Origin: Arabiibacter massiliensis
GTDB taxonomy: Bacteria; Actinomycetota; Coriobacteriia; Coriobacteriales; Eggerthellaceae
Direction of reading: 5' to 3'
NCBI RefSeq assembly: GCF_900169505.1
Contig: NZ_LT827021.1
Span: 744,001 to 808,000, forward strand
Length of the DNA: 64,000 nucleotides
In this document: one piece after another, positions 32,392 to 42,318 of the stretch
Layout: each line of letters begins with the position of its first letter
Position numbering within the stretch: the stretch's first letter is position 1
Translations under genes and position numbers: made by a program
The notes under the pieces: generated by a model
What the model saw: only the letters and a program-made list of their open reading frames with translations
Databases searched by the model: none
What the model was told of the DNA's origin: nothing

Positions 32392-35130
32392 TTACTTGTC
32401 GCGGTGGTCGCCCATCTTCTCCGCCAGCGCGGCCTGGCCGGCGGCGAGGCGCGCGAGCGGCACGCGGTAGGGCGAGCAGCTCACGTAGTCGAGCCCGATC
32501 TGGTGGAACGTCTTCACCGAGTCGGGGTCGCCGCCGTGCTCGCCGCAGACGCCGCACACGATGCCCGGGTTGCCCTCATGCCCCAGCTCCACGCCCATCT
32601 TCACGAGCTTCGCGACGCCCGGATCGATGGTGGCGAAGGGGTTGAACGGCAGCAGGCGCTCGGCCAGGTACTGCGGGACGAACTCGGCCTCCACGTCGTC
32701 GCGGCTGAAGCCGAACGTCGTCTGCGTGAGGTCGTTCGTGCCGAAGCTGAAGAAGTCGGCCTGCGTGGCGATCTCGTCTGCGGTGACGGCCGCACGCGGC
32801 AGCTCGATCATCGTGCCCACGGGGATGTCCAGCTCCACGCCCTGCTCGGCGGCCACCTCGGCGATGGTCTTCTCGGCCACGGCGCGCAGCTTCTCGAGCT
32901 CGGCCACCACGGACACGAGCGGGATCATGATCTCGGGCTTGGGGTCGAGGCCCTGCTTCTTGAGCTCGGCGCAGGCGGTGGCGATGGCGCGCACCTGCAT
33001 GACCGGCAGGATCGGGTACACGATGCCCAGGCGGCAGCCGCGCAGGCCGAGCATCGGGTTGGCCTCGCTCATGCCGTCGATCTGCTCCATGAGCTGGCGC
33101 TTCTGCGCGATGGCCTCGCGGTCGCCGCCCGTGGCCTCCAATCGCGCGATCTCCACGTCCAGCGCGCGCGGGCTCTCCAGGAACTCATGCAGCGGCGGGT
33201 CGAGCAGACGCACGATCACCGGCAGGCCGTCCATCTCCTTGAACATGCCAAGGAAGTCGCCCGTCTGCGCGGCGAGGAGCTCCTGCACGGCCTTCTCGCG
33301 CACGGCCTCGTCCTCGTTCAGGATGAACGTCTGGATGATCTGCTTGCGGTCGCCCAGGAACATGTGCTCGGTGCGGCACAGTCCGATGCCCTCGGCGCCG
33401 AAGTTGCGCGAAAGCTCGGCGTCCTCGGGGTTGTCGGCGTTGGCGCGCACGCCGAGCGTGCGGAACTCGTCGGCCCACTCGAGGATGGTGTCCAGATCGC
33501 CCGTCATCTCGGGCAGCACGAGCTCGACCGCGCCGAGCACCACGGAGCCGGTGGTGCCGTCGATGGAGACCATGTCGCCTTCCTTGATGACGATGTCGGT
33601 GCCGGACACGGCGGCCTGCTTCTTCTCGGCGTCGATGCGCAGGGCCTCCACGCCGCAGACGCACGGCGCGCCCATGCCGCGGGCGATGACGGCCGCGTGG
33701 CTCGTCTTGCCGCCGTGCGACGTGAGGATGCCCTCGGCGGCGATCATGCCGGCCAGGTCGTCGGGGTTCGTCTCCCAGCGCACGAGCACGCACTTGCGGC
33801 CGGCCTCGGTGACGGCCACGGCGTCGGCGGCCGAGAACACGGCCTCGCCCACGGCGGCGCCGGGGCTGGCGTTGAGGCCCTTGGCCACCACGTCGTACTT
33901 CGCGTTCTTGTCGAACTGCGGGTGCAGCAGCTGGTCGAGCTGCTCGGGGTCGACGCGCATGACGGCCTCCTCCTTGGAGATGAGGCCCTCCTTCTCCATC
34001 TCGATGGCGATGTGCAGCGCGGCGGCGGCGGTGCGCTTGCCCACGCGGGTCTGCAGCATCCAGAGCTTGCCCTGCTCGATGGTGAACTCGATGTCGCACA
34101 TGTCGCGGAAGTGGTTCTCCAGCGTGACGAACACTTCCTCGAGCTCGCGGCCGGCCTCTTCCAGGCCCTCCACGTTCTTGAGGTCGGCGATGGGGCTCGT
34201 GTTGCGGATGCCGGCCACCACGTCCTCGCCCTGGGCGTTCACCAGGTAGTCGCCGTAGAACTCCTTCTCGCCGTTGGCGGGGTTGCGCGTGAACGCCACG
34301 CCAGTGGCGCTGGTGTTGCCCTTGTTGCCGAACACCATGGACTGCACGTTGACGGCCGTGCCCAGGTCGTCGGCGATCTTGTTCTGCTTGCGGTAGAGGA
34401 CCGCGCGCGGGTTGTTCCAGCTGCCGAACACGGCCTCGATGGCCAGCTGCAGCTGCACGTTCGGGTCCTGCGGGAACTGCACGCGGCCGTCCACGACGAG
34501 CGTCGGGTAGGCCTCGGCGGACACGTTCTCGGTGAAGATCTGCTTGAACTCGGCCACGAGCTGCGTGAGGTCCTCAGCGGAGAGGTCGGTGTCGGAGGCG
34601 GCGTTGCGGGCGTTCTTCATGGCCGTGATGGCGTTCTCGAACAGATCGCCGTCCAGGCCCATGACCACGCCGGAGAACATCTGGATGAAGCGGCGGTAGG
34701 AATCCCAGGCGAAGCGCGGATTCTCGGTCTGGGCGATGAGGCCGTTGATGGACTCGTCGTTCAGGCCGAGGTTGAGCACCGTGTCCATCATGCCCGGCAT
34801 GGACATGGGCGCGCCGGAGCGCACGGACACGAGCAGCGGGTCGGCCGCGTCGCCGATCTTCTTGCCCATGCGGGCCTCGAGGTCCTCGCGGTAGGCCTGG
34901 ATGGTATCGAGCGCGCCTTCCGGCCAGGTGTTGTCCGCGTTGGCGTACTCCATGCAGGTCTGGCACGTGATGGTGAATCCCGGAGGCACGGGCAGCCCGA
35001 TGTTGGCCATCTCGGCGAGGTTCGCGCCCTTGCCGCCGAGGATCGCCTTCATGGAGGTGTTGCCTTCGGTTACGTTGTTCCCCTGGGCGTCTTTGCCGAA
35101 TGCGTAGACTCGCTTGACTTCTTCAGTCAC
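32392..35130 (-). CDS. ppdK: Pyruvate, phosphate dikinase
   Basis: A 912-residue enzyme with the expected three domains. The N-terminal nucleotide-binding domain has ILGGKGANLAEMANIGLPVPPGFTI. The central phosphohistidine domain has TSHGGKTSHAAVIARGMG with the catalytic His. The C-terminal PEP/pyruvate barrel ends in GVCGEHGGD and SCSPYRVPLARLAAGQA. It interconverts pyruvate, ATP and Pi with PEP, AMP and PPi, a gluconeogenic or PPi-linked glycolytic step in anaerobes. Its regulator ppsR lies 328 bases upstream on the same strand. A structured repeat separates the two genes, so ppdK may have its own promoter. Confidence 0.97.
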   Translation of the reverse strand: MTEEVKRVYAFGKDAQGNNVTEGNTSMKAILGGKGANLAEMANIGLPVPPGFTITCQTCMEYANADNTWPEGALDTIQAYREDLEARMGKKIGDAADPLLVSVRSGAPMSMPGMMDTVLNLGLNDESINGLIAQTENPRFAWDSYRRFIQMFSGVVMGLDGDLFENAITAMKNARNAASDTDLSAEDLTQLVAEFKQIFTENVSAEAYPTLVVDGRVQFPQDPNVQLQLAIEAVFGSWNNPRAVLYRKQNKIADDLGTAVNVQSMVFGNKGNTSATGVAFTRNPANGEKEFYGDYLVNAQGEDVVAGIRNTSPIADLKNVEGLEEAGRELEEVFVTLENHFRDMCDIEFTIEQGKLWMLQTRVGKRTAAAALHIAIEMEKEGLISKEEAVMRVDPEQLDQLLHPQFDKNAKYDVVAKGLNASPGAAVGEAVFSAADAVAVTEAGRKCVLVRWETNPDDLAGMIAAEGILTSHGGKTSHAAVIARGMGAPCVCGVEALRIDAEKKQAAVSGTDIVIKEGDMVSIDGTTGSVVLGAVELVLPEMTGDLDTILEWADEFRTLGVRANADNPEDAELSRNFGAEGIGLCRTEHMFLGDRKQIIQTFILNEDEAVREKAVQELLAAQTGDFLGMFKEMDGLPVIVRLLDPPLHEFLESPRALDVEIARLEATGGDREAIAQKRQLMEQIDGMSEANPMLGLRGCRLGIVYPILPVMQVRAIATACAELKKQGLDPKPEIMIPLVSVVAELEKLRAVAEKTIAEVAAEQGVELDIPVGTMIELPRAAVTADEIATQADFFSFGTNDLTQTTFGFSRDDVEAEFVPQYLAERLLPFNPFATIDPGVAKLVKMGVELGHEGNPGIVCGVCGEHGGDPDSVKTFHQIGLDYVSCSPYRVPLARLAAGQAALAEKMGDHRDK

Positions 35131-35330
35131 TTTTTCTCCTTAACCCGACGTACCTATCAGCCTGGACCTTGGTTCACAGGTCTTGACCATCTTATCAGCC
35201 AAGGGCTGATGGGCACCTATCCTAACGCAAAATTCACTGAGCGGTTTCCTCAACGGCGTTTTTTTCGGCGTAAGCGCCCCGCTTCGCAGCGAGTAGAACA
35301 GGGAGCAGACCTCCGCGACTCGCCCGCCGG

Positions 35331-35496
35331 GCGGAATCGCGAGGGTGGGGGCTTGCGTGCTCTTCGTCACCCTGCGGGCGTGGGGGCCGCGTCCATCCCC
35401 CCAGCGCCCCCACGCCCGCCGGGCGGAATCGCGAGGGCGGGGGCTTGCGTGCTCTTCGTCACCCTGCGGGCGTGGGGGCGCTGGGGGGATGGACGC
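35331..35496. repeat. 31-bp perfect inverted repeat with internal direct repeats, overlapping the ppsR 3' end
   Basis: The left arm 35389-35419 (GCGTCCATCCCCCCAGCGCC onward) and the right arm 35466-35496 are perfect complements with a 46-base loop. A block of about 60 bases starting CGGGCGGAATCGCGAGGG is repeated directly at about 35331 and 35420. The right arm and the stop region of ppsR overlap, so the last dozen ppsR codons are repeat sequence. It occupies much of the 328-base ppsR-ppdK gap. Confidence 0.85.
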
Positions 35497-36358
35497 GCTC
35501 GTAGTAGCGCAGGATCTCCTGGGCGGTCTCCTCCACGGCGCGGTTCTCGGTGTGCACGACGATGCAGCCCAGCTTCCGCATGAGCGCGCGCGCCTGCTCG
35601 AGGTCGCGATACACGTACTCCGGATCGGCGTACTTCGTGGCCACCGCCGCCGCGCGCCCCAGACGGCGCTGCCGGATGGGCAGCAGCACCTCGGCCGTGG
35701 TCATGAGCCCGAACAGGCGCGTGCGATCAACCTTCTCCAGCTCCACCGGCGGCTTGGTGCTGGGGTCGAGCGGGATGTTCGCCACCTTGTAGCCCTGCTG
35801 CGACAGATAGATGGACGTGGGCGTCTTCGACGAGCGCGACACGCCCAGAAGCACGATGTCGGCCCGCTCGAGGTCCTGCGGGTTGCGCCCGTCGTCGTGG
35901 GCGATGGTGAACTCCATGGCCTCGATGCGGTGGAAGTAGTTCTGGTCGGCGACGTGGATGGCGCCCGGCTTCGTCGAGGGCTTGCGGCCCGTCATGTGGA
36001 CGATGGCGTTGACGGGGGCCGTCATGAGGTCGACGGCCACCAGGTCTTCGCACTCCTCGGCGTAGGCGGCCAGCTCGCGCGACAGGGCGGCATCGGCGAA
36101 CGTGTAGAACACGAGCATGCGCCCGTCGCCCTTGCTCTGCCGATGCACCGCGCCGTGCGCCTCGATGAACTCCCTGACCTCCTTGAACGTGCGCACGCCC
36201 GGCAGGACCTCGATGGCGGGGTTCGTCACGCCGAACTGGGCGGCGGCCGCGCGGGCCACCGCCTGCGCGGTGAGGCCCACCGAATCGCTGATCACATGGA
36301 ACGTGGGCAGCGAGACGGGGTCGGCGTTCGGCGGGCCGTAGGAGATGAACTCGGTCAC
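35459..36358 (-). CDS. ppsR: PPDK regulatory protein (bifunctional kinase/pyrophosphorylase, DUF299)
   Basis: A 299-residue protein with FHVISDSVGLTAQAVARAAAAQF near the start and the P-loop-like GVSRSSKTPTSIYLSQQGYKVANIPL. These are diagnostic of the DUF299 family that phosphorylates PPDK with ADP and dephosphorylates it with Pi. The GTG start at 36358 lies 4 bases after the glyS stop, so it is read through from glyS. It precedes ppdK on the same strand, which supports the specificity for PPDK rather than PEP synthase. The C-terminal tail HPPSAPTPAG is encoded by a repeat arm. Confidence 0.93.
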   Translation of the reverse strand: MTEFISYGPPNADPVSLPTFHVISDSVGLTAQAVARAAAAQFGVTNPAIEVLPGVRTFKEVREFIEAHGAVHRQSKGDGRMLVFYTFADAALSRELAAYAEECEDLVAVDLMTAPVNAIVHMTGRKPSTKPGAIHVADQNYFHRIEAMEFTIAHDDGRNPQDLERADIVLLGVSRSSKTPTSIYLSQQGYKVANIPLDPSTKPPVELEKVDRTRLFGLMTTAEVLLPIRQRRLGRAAAVATKYADPEYVYRDLEQARALMRKLGCIVVHTENRAVEETAQEILRYYERVHPPSAPTPAG

Positions 36359-36362
36359 GGCG

Positions 36363-38453
36363 CTACTTGCCGCCCTTCGCCATCTTGCCGAAGTCCGCCA
36401 CATGGGCGAACACGGCCACGAAGCGGTTGAGCAGGCGCAGGCGGTTGCCGCGCAGGGCGGCGTCCTCGTCCATGATGAGCACGTCTTCGAAGAACGCGTC
36501 GATGGGCGCGCGCAGGGCGGCCAGGGCCTCGAGGGCCGCCGCGTAGTCGTCTGCGGCGAGCGCGGCCTCCACCTGGGAAGACGCCTTGTCGGCGGCGGCG
36601 GCCAGGGTGCGCTCGGCCTCGCCCATGAGCGCCTCGTCAACCTCCTCGCCCAGGCCCGCGTCGCGCAGGTTGTTCGCGCGGGCGTAGGCCGTGGCCAGAT
36701 CGTCGAACGTCTCCGGCGCGTGGGTGCGGGCGGCTTCCAGCGCGCGGGTGCGGGCGATGATCTGCGCCGGCTCCTCCACGCCGCAGGCCAGCACCGCGTC
36801 CACCGCGTCGGGCGCGCAGCCGCCGTCGCGCAGCATCACCTTCGTGCGCGTGACGAAGAACTCGGCCACCTCGGCGCGCACGGCATCGCGGTCGAACTCC
36901 ACGCCGGCGGCCTCGTAGGTGGCGAGCGACGCGTCGATGGCGGCGGAAAGCGACACGGGCAGCCCCGCCTCCAGCATGGCCGTGATGCCGATGGCGCTGC
37001 GGCGCAGCGCGAAGGGGTCCGACGAGCCCGTGGGCCCCTGCCCCACCGCGAACAGGCCGCAGATGGTGTCCAGCTTATCGGCAGCGGCCACGATGCGGCC
37101 CACGACCGACGCGGGCGGCTCGTCGCCGGAGAAGCGCGGGCGGTAGTGGTCGGCGATGGCGCGCGCCACCTGGTCGTTCTCGCCCGAGGCGACGGCGTAG
37201 TACGAGCCCATGACGCCCTGGACGCTCGTGAACTCCACCACGGCGTTCGTCACGAGGTCGGCCTTCGCCAGAAGCGCGGCGCGCGCGACGTCCGCCGCGT
37301 CGGCGGCGGAGAGCCCCGCGTCGGCGGCCAGATGGTTCGCCAGCGCCACGATGCGCTCCACCTTCGCCCGCATGGTGCCGAGCGTCTCCTGGAACACCAC
37401 CTCGTCCAGGCGCTCCACGTAGGCCTCGAGCGGGCGCTTCAGGTCCTCCTCGTAGAAGAACTTCGCGTCGGAGAGGCGGGCGCGCACCACGCGCTCGTTG
37501 CCGTCTATGATGGTGTCGGCGTGCGCCGGGTCGCCGTTGCTCACCACGATGAAGTGGTTCGTCAGCTTGCCGGCCTCGTCGTAGAGCGGGAAGTAGCGCT
37601 GGTGCATGAGCATCGCGTCCACGATGATCTCCTCGGGCACGCGCAAGAACTCCTCGTCGAACGTGCCCACGAGCACGGTGGGCTGCTCGCAGAGGTTCGT
37701 CACCTCCAGAAGCGTCTTCTCGGGCAGCTCGGCGCGGGCGCCGGTGGCGCGCTCGGCCTCGGCCACGCCGGCGCGGATAGCCTCTTCGCGGGCGGCCTCG
37801 CTCGTCACCACGTGCGCGGCCTCCACCACGGAAAGCAGGTCGGCGGCCGTGGCCACCTCGTGCGGGCCGGGCGCCAGGAAGCGATGCCCGCGCGTGAGGT
37901 TGCCGGCGGTGAGGCCCGCGAACGTCACGGGGATCACGCGCTCGTCGAGCATCGCCAGAAGCCAGCGCACCGGACGCGAGAAATACTCGCTCGTGGTGCC
38001 CCAGCGGCACGACTTCGGCCACGAGATGCCCGTGATGACGCCCTCCAGCACGCCGGGCAGGAGCTCGGCCACGTCGCGGGCGGCCACGCTCTTCGTGGCG
38101 AACACGTACTCCACGCCGTTCTCCTCGCGGCGCTCGAGCGCGTCCACGTCCACGCCCTTGCCGCGCGCGAAGCCGGTTGCGGCCTTCGTGGGGTTGCCCT
38201 CCGCGTCGAAGGCGATCTTGGCGGCCGGGCCGCGGAACACCTCTTCGAGCGCCTCGGTAGCCTCGGCCACGTCCGCCACGAGCGCGATGAGGCGCCGCGG
38301 CGTGGTGTGGATGGCCACCTCGCCGTGCGGGATGCGCACCTGATCGAGCGCCTCGGGCACGAGCTTCTCCAGCTGGGCAGTCGCTTTGTGCAGGTCGAAC
38401 GCCGGGATCTCCTCGGTGCCTATCTCGAACGCGAGCGTGTGCAGGCTAGCCAC
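36363..38453 (-). CDS. glyS: Glycyl-tRNA synthetase beta subunit
   Basis: A 696-residue protein starting [21 protein letters not shown], the conserved GlyS N-terminus. The [26 protein letters not shown] block and the C-terminal anticodon-binding region ([22 protein letters not shown]) are also diagnostic. It forms the alpha2-beta2 glycyl-tRNA synthetase with GlyQ. Its start overlaps the glyQ stop by 8 bases. Length is normal. Confidence 0.98.
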   Translation of the reverse strand: MASLHTLAFEIGTEEIPAFDLHKATAQLEKLVPEALDQVRIPHGEVAIHTTPRRLIALVADVAEATEALEEVFRGPAAKIAFDAEGNPTKAATGFARGKGVDVDALERREENGVEYVFATKSVAARDVAELLPGVLEGVITGISWPKSCRWGTTSEYFSRPVRWLLAMLDERVIPVTFAGLTAGNLTRGHRFLAPGPHEVATAADLLSVVEAAHVVTSEAAREEAIRAGVAEAERATGARAELPEKTLLEVTNLCEQPTVLVGTFDEEFLRVPEEIIVDAMLMHQRYFPLYDEAGKLTNHFIVVSNGDPAHADTIIDGNERVVRARLSDAKFFYEEDLKRPLEAYVERLDEVVFQETLGTMRAKVERIVALANHLAADAGLSAADAADVARAALLAKADLVTNAVVEFTSVQGVMGSYYAVASGENDQVARAIADHYRPRFSGDEPPASVVGRIVAAADKLDTICGLFAVGQGPTGSSDPFALRRSAIGITAMLEAGLPVSLSAAIDASLATYEAAGVEFDRDAVRAEVAEFFVTRTKVMLRDGGCAPDAVDAVLACGVEEPAQIIARTRALEAARTHAPETFDDLATAYARANNLRDAGLGEEVDEALMGEAERTLAAAADKASSQVEAALAADDYAAALEALAALRAPIDAFFEDVLIMDEDAALRGNRLRLLNRFVAVFAHVADFGKMAKGGK

Positions 38454-39405
38454 GGTCGGCCTCCTCCCCTTCCTCGGCGGGCTTGACGCCCACCACGTGC
38501 TCCATGTAGCTCGCGCACACGGCCTTGGCGATGGTGCGCACGCGCAGGATGTAGGCCATACGCTCGGTGGCGGAAATCACGCCGCGCGCATCGAGCAGGT
38601 TGAACGCGTGGCAGCACTTGAGCACGCTGTCGTAGGCCGGCAGCGGCAGCCCCGCCTCGAGCGTGCGCAAACACTCGGCCTCGCGGTCGTTGAACTCCTG
38701 GAACAGGAAGTCGGTGTCGGCCACCTCGAAGTTGTAGCGCGAGTACTGGCGCTCGTTTTCCAGGTACACGTCGCCGTAGGTGAACTCCACGCCGTCGGCG
38801 CCGCGGCTCCACACGATGTCGAACATGGAGTCCACGCCCTGCACGAACATGGTGAGGCGCTCCAGGCCGTAGGCGATCTCCACGGGCACGGGGCTGCACT
38901 CGAAGCCGCCCACCTGCTGGAAGTAGGTGAACTGCGTCACCTCCATGCCGTCGATCCACACCTCCCAGCCAAGGCCCCACGCGCCGAGCGTCGGGCTCTC
39001 CCAGTCGTCCTCTACGAAGCGCACGTCATGCGCGTCCACGTCGATGCCGATGGCGCGCAGGCTGCCCAGGTACATCTCCTGGATGTCGTCGGGCGAGGGC
39101 TTCATGAGCACCTGGAACTGGAAGTAGTGCTGCGTGCGGTTGGGGTTCTCGCCGTAGCGGCCGTCGGTGGGACGGCGGCTGCCCTGCACGTAGCAGGTGC
39201 GCCACGTGTCGGGTCCCAGCGAGCGCAGCGTGGTGGACGGAGCGTTCGTGCCGGCGCCCACCTCGTTGTCGTAGGGCTGCAGCACGACGCAGCCCGCATC
39301 GCCCCAGTAGCGCTGCAGGTTCATGATGACGTCCTGGAACGTCGGCGGCAGCTGGACGGCTGCCTGAGCGCGCTCCCCGTGCGCGGATGCGGTTTCGGTT
39401 GGCAT
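38446..39405 (-). CDS. glyQ: Glycyl-tRNA synthetase alpha subunit
   Basis: A 319-residue class II synthetase subunit. It shows [60 protein letters not shown] and the [14 protein letters not shown] motif of the active site. It charges tRNA-Gly with GlyS. The C-terminal 10-15 residues ([11 protein letters not shown]) extend past the usual end and overlap glyS. A signal peptidase gene lies 21 bases upstream on the same strand, so there is no room for a T-box leader directly before glyQ. Confidence 0.98.
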   Translation of the reverse strand: MPTETASAHGERAQAAVQLPPTFQDVIMNLQRYWGDAGCVVLQPYDNEVGAGTNAPSTTLRSLGPDTWRTCYVQGSRRPTDGRYGENPNRTQHYFQFQVLMKPSPDDIQEMYLGSLRAIGIDVDAHDVRFVEDDWESPTLGAWGLGWEVWIDGMEVTQFTYFQQVGGFECSPVPVEIAYGLERLTMFVQGVDSMFDIVWSRGADGVEFTYGDVYLENERQYSRYNFEVADTDFLFQEFNDREAECLRTLEAGLPLPAYDSVLKCCHAFNLLDARGVISATERMAYILRVRTIAKAVCASYMEHVVGVKPAEEGEEADRG

Positions 39406-39426
39406 GGTTCTCCTTGTCTTGATCGA

Positions 39427-39993
39427 TCAGTCGAGCAGGCTGAAATCGTTGAGCGGCCAGTACACGAGCGCCCCCCGCCCCGTCACGGACGAGATGGGGA
39501 TGGCGCCGAAGAAGCGGGAGTCCTGCGAGTTCGTGCGGTTGTCGCCCATCATCCACAGATACCCCTCGGGCACCGTGTAGGGGTACTCCACGTCGCTTTG
39601 CAGCCGGTAGGACGGCTGTCCGTCGGTGTAAGGCTCGTCCTGCGGCACGCCGTCCACGTAGACGAGGCCGTCCTCGTCGTTGATGTCGACGGTCTGCCCG
39701 CCCACGGCGATGCAGCGCTTGATGAGGATGCGTCCGGAGATCTCCGGGTCCTGGAACGTCACGATGTCGCCGGGCTTCGGGTCGCGCAGGTAGTAGCTCA
39801 CCTTCTCGGCGAACACCATGTCGCCGGTCATGATGGTCTCCTCCATGGAGCCCGAGGGAATCTCGTAAGCCTGGAACACGAACGTGCGCAGCACCCACGA
39901 CAGCCCGAACACGAAGGCGACCATGACGAGCAGGCCGACGAACGTCCTGAGAATGCCCGGGCTCTGGCGAACGGCGTGCTGACCGGAATCCAT
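39427..39993 (-). CDS. lepB: Signal peptidase I (copy next to glyQ)
   Basis: A 188-residue type I signal peptidase. One N-terminal helix (FVGLLVMVAFVFGLSWVL) precedes YEIPSGSM with catalytic Ser49, IKRCIAVGG with catalytic Lys92, and the WMMGDNRTNSQDSRFFGAI block. It cleaves Sec and TAT signal peptides on the outer membrane face. It is very similar along its length to the lepB at 50.4-50.9 kb, including catalytic positions, so the two are paralogues. It is the first gene of the run that continues into glyQ, glyS and ppsR. Confidence 0.95.
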   Translation of the reverse strand: MDSGQHAVRQSPGILRTFVGLLVMVAFVFGLSWVLRTFVFQAYEIPSGSMEETIMTGDMVFAEKVSYYLRDPKPGDIVTFQDPEISGRILIKRCIAVGGQTVDINDEDGLVYVDGVPQDEPYTDGQPSYRLQSDVEYPYTVPEGYLWMMGDNRTNSQDSRFFGAIPISSVTGRGALVYWPLNDFSLLD

Positions 39994-40461
39994 GAGGTAT
40001 GTCTATCCTTTCCGAACGGGCGCGATGCGCCCGGATGAAGTCGCAAGCCCATATGATAGCGCGTCGCGACAGCGCGCCCGGCGCGTTCGACAAAGTTTGC
40101 AGAAATTTCCCGATCATCGGGGGAAAGGATGCGGTACGCCGGGGGTCAAGAGGCTGCGCGGCGCGGTCCCGTGCACGAGATTGACGTTCGTGCGAGGTGT
40201 TCGCCATGGCTAACTGTATTTTTTGGACAAGGCTCAAGCGTTTTGCCTGGTCGGATAAAGTGGGGCGGGCCTCACGTCAAGTTAGCTTTGTGAAACAGCT
40301 CGCACGAACGCGATTCTCGTGCAAGACTCCCGGGCCCTCCGCTGTTCTTGGTGGATTGCCGAGGAGCCGCTGGCGCTGGACGGCGCGGCCGGCGTTTCCA
40401 GCACGGATGTTCCACGTAAAACACGTGGGACGCGCCCGGCGCCCCTGGCCGCCGGGCGAGA
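39994..40461. other. 468-base intergenic region with a parS-like 14/16 match
   Basis: No credible gene is seen between lepB and the NapH-like gene. TGTTCCACGTAAAACA at 40408-40423 matches the parS consensus at 14 of 16 positions and is followed by CACGTGG. GCACGAACGCGATTCTCGTGC near 40301-40321 is a short inverted repeat. The lepB promoter must lie here on the minus strand, but I cannot place it with confidence. Confidence 0.5.
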
Positions 40462-41520
40462 CTAGCGGCGGCGCAAGGGGAAGGTGATGGCGCCAGCGGG
40501 GCAGTTGACGGCGCAGTCGCGGCACTTGGAGCACTCGTGCATGCCCTCGGCGACGTGCGGGTCGAGCCCTTCGGGGCACGCGTCGGCGCAGATGCGGCAG
40601 TCAACGCCCTTGCCGCGCAGGCACTTCTTCGCATCCACCCGGGGACGCAGCAGGCGGTTCGGCAGGCTGGCAAGCGACATGAGCGCGCCCAGGGGGCAGA
40701 ACCTGCCGCACCATTTGCGCAACACGGTGAGTTCCAGTACCAGGATGAGCGGGAACAGCACCGCGCCCCACGACAGCGTCTGCAGCCCGAACAGCTGCAC
40801 GAGCGCGATGATGCTGGCGAACGTGAGCCCGATGGGGCACACCAGGCAGAACACCGGGAAGCCGAACACGGCGGCGCTCAGAAGCGACCCGCCCAGCACC
40901 AGGTGCCGGGAGTCCAGGCGCGCGCAAAGCTCCCGCGGGCCGCACGCCGCGCACGAGGAGCAGGAGGAGGCGCAGGCCCCGTCGCCGCCTGCGGCTTTCG
41001 CGAGCGCGCGCTTCTCACGGCGGGTGAGGGGACGCACCACCTTGAACTCGGCCGTCTCGGCGCCGTCCTCCCCCTTCGCCTTTCCCGTCGCTATGCGGGG
41101 GCTTCGGTGGGCGAGGGCGTCGATGAGGGAGCGCACGCCGGGCACCGGGCACACCCACGAGCAGAACACCTTCCCCAGCACCGCCCCCACCGCCACCACC
41201 AGCAGCAAAAACACGAGCGCCCGCGGGATGAACAGCTTGCCCGCCAGCATGGTTTCCAAACCGCCCAGCGGGCAGATGGCGGCAAGCGACTCCCATCCGA
41301 ACGACGAGATGGTGCCCACGCCCAGATTGAACACGATGCCCGCGCACGCGGCCAGGAACACGCCCGCGACCACGAGGCGGCGCACGAGCGGCTTCTTGAG
41401 GGGCCGCTCCCCCGCCACCGCGGCATGCTCGCCGGAGGCCGCATCGCAGGACGGCGCCTTCCCGTTCGGCTCGGGCGCGGTATCCATCGAATCATCGAGG
41501 GCGGTAGTGGTGGTAGACAT
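40462..41520 (-). CDS. NapH-like membrane iron-sulfur protein (quinol oxidase component)
   Basis: A 352-residue protein with about five membrane helices. Cytoplasmic CPxG-type cysteine motifs of the NapH/NosR class are present (FCSWVCPVPG, CLVCPIG, CGRFCPLGAL). Two C-terminal 4Fe-4S sites follow (CLRGKGVDCRICADACPEG and CSKCRDCAVNCPAG). An inserted Cys-rich loop (CASSCSSCAACG) is unusual. With the NapG-like protein encoded 24 bases upstream it would form a quinol-oxidising route. It is the last gene of the seven-gene molybdoenzyme operon. Confidence 0.88.
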   Translation of the reverse strand: MSTTTTALDDSMDTAPEPNGKAPSCDAASGEHAAVAGERPLKKPLVRRLVVAGVFLAACAGIVFNLGVGTISSFGWESLAAICPLGGLETMLAGKLFIPRALVFLLLVVAVGAVLGKVFCSWVCPVPGVRSLIDALAHRSPRIATGKAKGEDGAETAEFKVVRPLTRREKRALAKAAGGDGACASSCSSCAACGPRELCARLDSRHLVLGGSLLSAAVFGFPVFCLVCPIGLTFASIIALVQLFGLQTLSWGAVLFPLILVLELTVLRKWCGRFCPLGALMSLASLPNRLLRPRVDAKKCLRGKGVDCRICADACPEGLDPHVAEGMHECSKCRDCAVNCPAGAITFPLRRR

Positions 41521-41544
41521 GGCGAAGTCCCGTTCCTCTCAGGT

Positions 41545-42318
41545 TTACGCTTCGGCTGCTTGGTCTTGGACGACGATGTTTATCCCGCGCGGCAGCACGC
41601 CCGTGCGGCGGTAGAACGAAAGCGAGGCGGCGTAGTCGGCGTTGCCGGCCGCGGCGCGCTCCTCCAGAGCGCCCACTCCCACCAGCGCGCGGTACGAGGC
41701 GCTGGGGCACACCACCTCGCACTTGCCGCAGCCGTTGCATTTGTCGGGAACCACCTGGGGCCGCTGCTCGTCGTTCATCACGATGGCCTCGTAGGGGCAC
41801 GCGTCCACGCACAGGCGGCACCCCGTGGGCGTCTGCCCCAGCTGCGGGAAGTTGATGCAGTACACCGGGTCGATCACCGCCGTACCGATGCGCTCGTAAC
41901 TCTCGTCGAAGGCCGCCAGCGCGCCGGTGGGGCAGGCGGCGACGCACTTCTTCACCTGGCCGCCCGCGCCCTCCGCGTCGCAGAAGTTGCAGTAGCCCGC
42001 GTCCACCTCGTGGTACTCCGTGGTGCCCAGCGTGCGGGCGAGCGCGTGCGTGCGGAAGTTCAGCTTGGGCGTGCGCACGTTCAGCAGCCCCTCCTCCACG
42101 CCGGCGCTCTCGATGGCGTGCAAAGGGCACGCCTGACGGCACCGGTCGCAGCGGATGCACAGGGACAGCAGCCGCTCCTCGTCCTGCCCGCCCGGCGGGC
42201 GCAGAAGCTCGCGCTCGGTGGCCCACGCGTACTTCACTCCCCCGCCCAGCCCCAAAAGCGCGGCGATGCCGATGCTGCCGGCTATGAGCGAGCGGCGCGA
42301 GATAACCGGGCCGTTCAT
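41545..42318 (-). CDS. NapG-like TAT-exported four-cluster ferredoxin
   Basis: A 257-residue protein with a twin-arginine leader (ISRRSLIAG) and four Fe-S binding sets. These are CIRCDRCRQACP, CNFC with CVAACP, CRLCVDACP, and CNGCGKCEVVCP. NapG relays electrons from NapH to periplasmic nitrate reductase; here no nitrate reductase or NapB is present, so the acceptor should be the operon's own molybdoenzyme. Its ATG overlaps the TorD gene stop (ATGA). Confidence 0.9.
   Translation of the reverse strand: MNGPVISRRSLIAGSIGIAALLGLGGGVKYAWATERELLRPPGGQDEERLLSLCIRCDRCRQACPLHAIESAGVEEGLLNVRTPKLNFRTHALARTLGTTEYHEVDAGYCNFCDAEGAGGQVKKCVAACPTGALAAFDESYERIGTAVIDPVYCINFPQLGQTPTGCRLCVDACPYEAIVMNDEQRPQVVPDKCNGCGKCEVVCPSASYRALVGVGALEERAAAGNADYAASLSFYRRTGVLPRGINIVVQDQAAEA

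Noticed and set aside
35331..35480. CRISPR-like direct repeats
   Set aside because: Only two copies of a block of about 60 bases are present, embedded in a palindrome; there is no spacer series and no cas gene.
31921..35583. A 1220-codon open frame on the plus strand opposite ppdK
   Set aside because: It is antisense to a clear pyruvate phosphate dikinase and to the cyclase gene. The composition (runs of His, Val, Leu, Ala, Arg) is typical of high-GC antisense frames, with no domain and no start site context.
39406..39426. T-box or glycine riboswitch before glyQ
   Set aside because: Only 21 bases separate lepB and glyQ, too short for a leader. No T-box sequence was recognised upstream of lepB.
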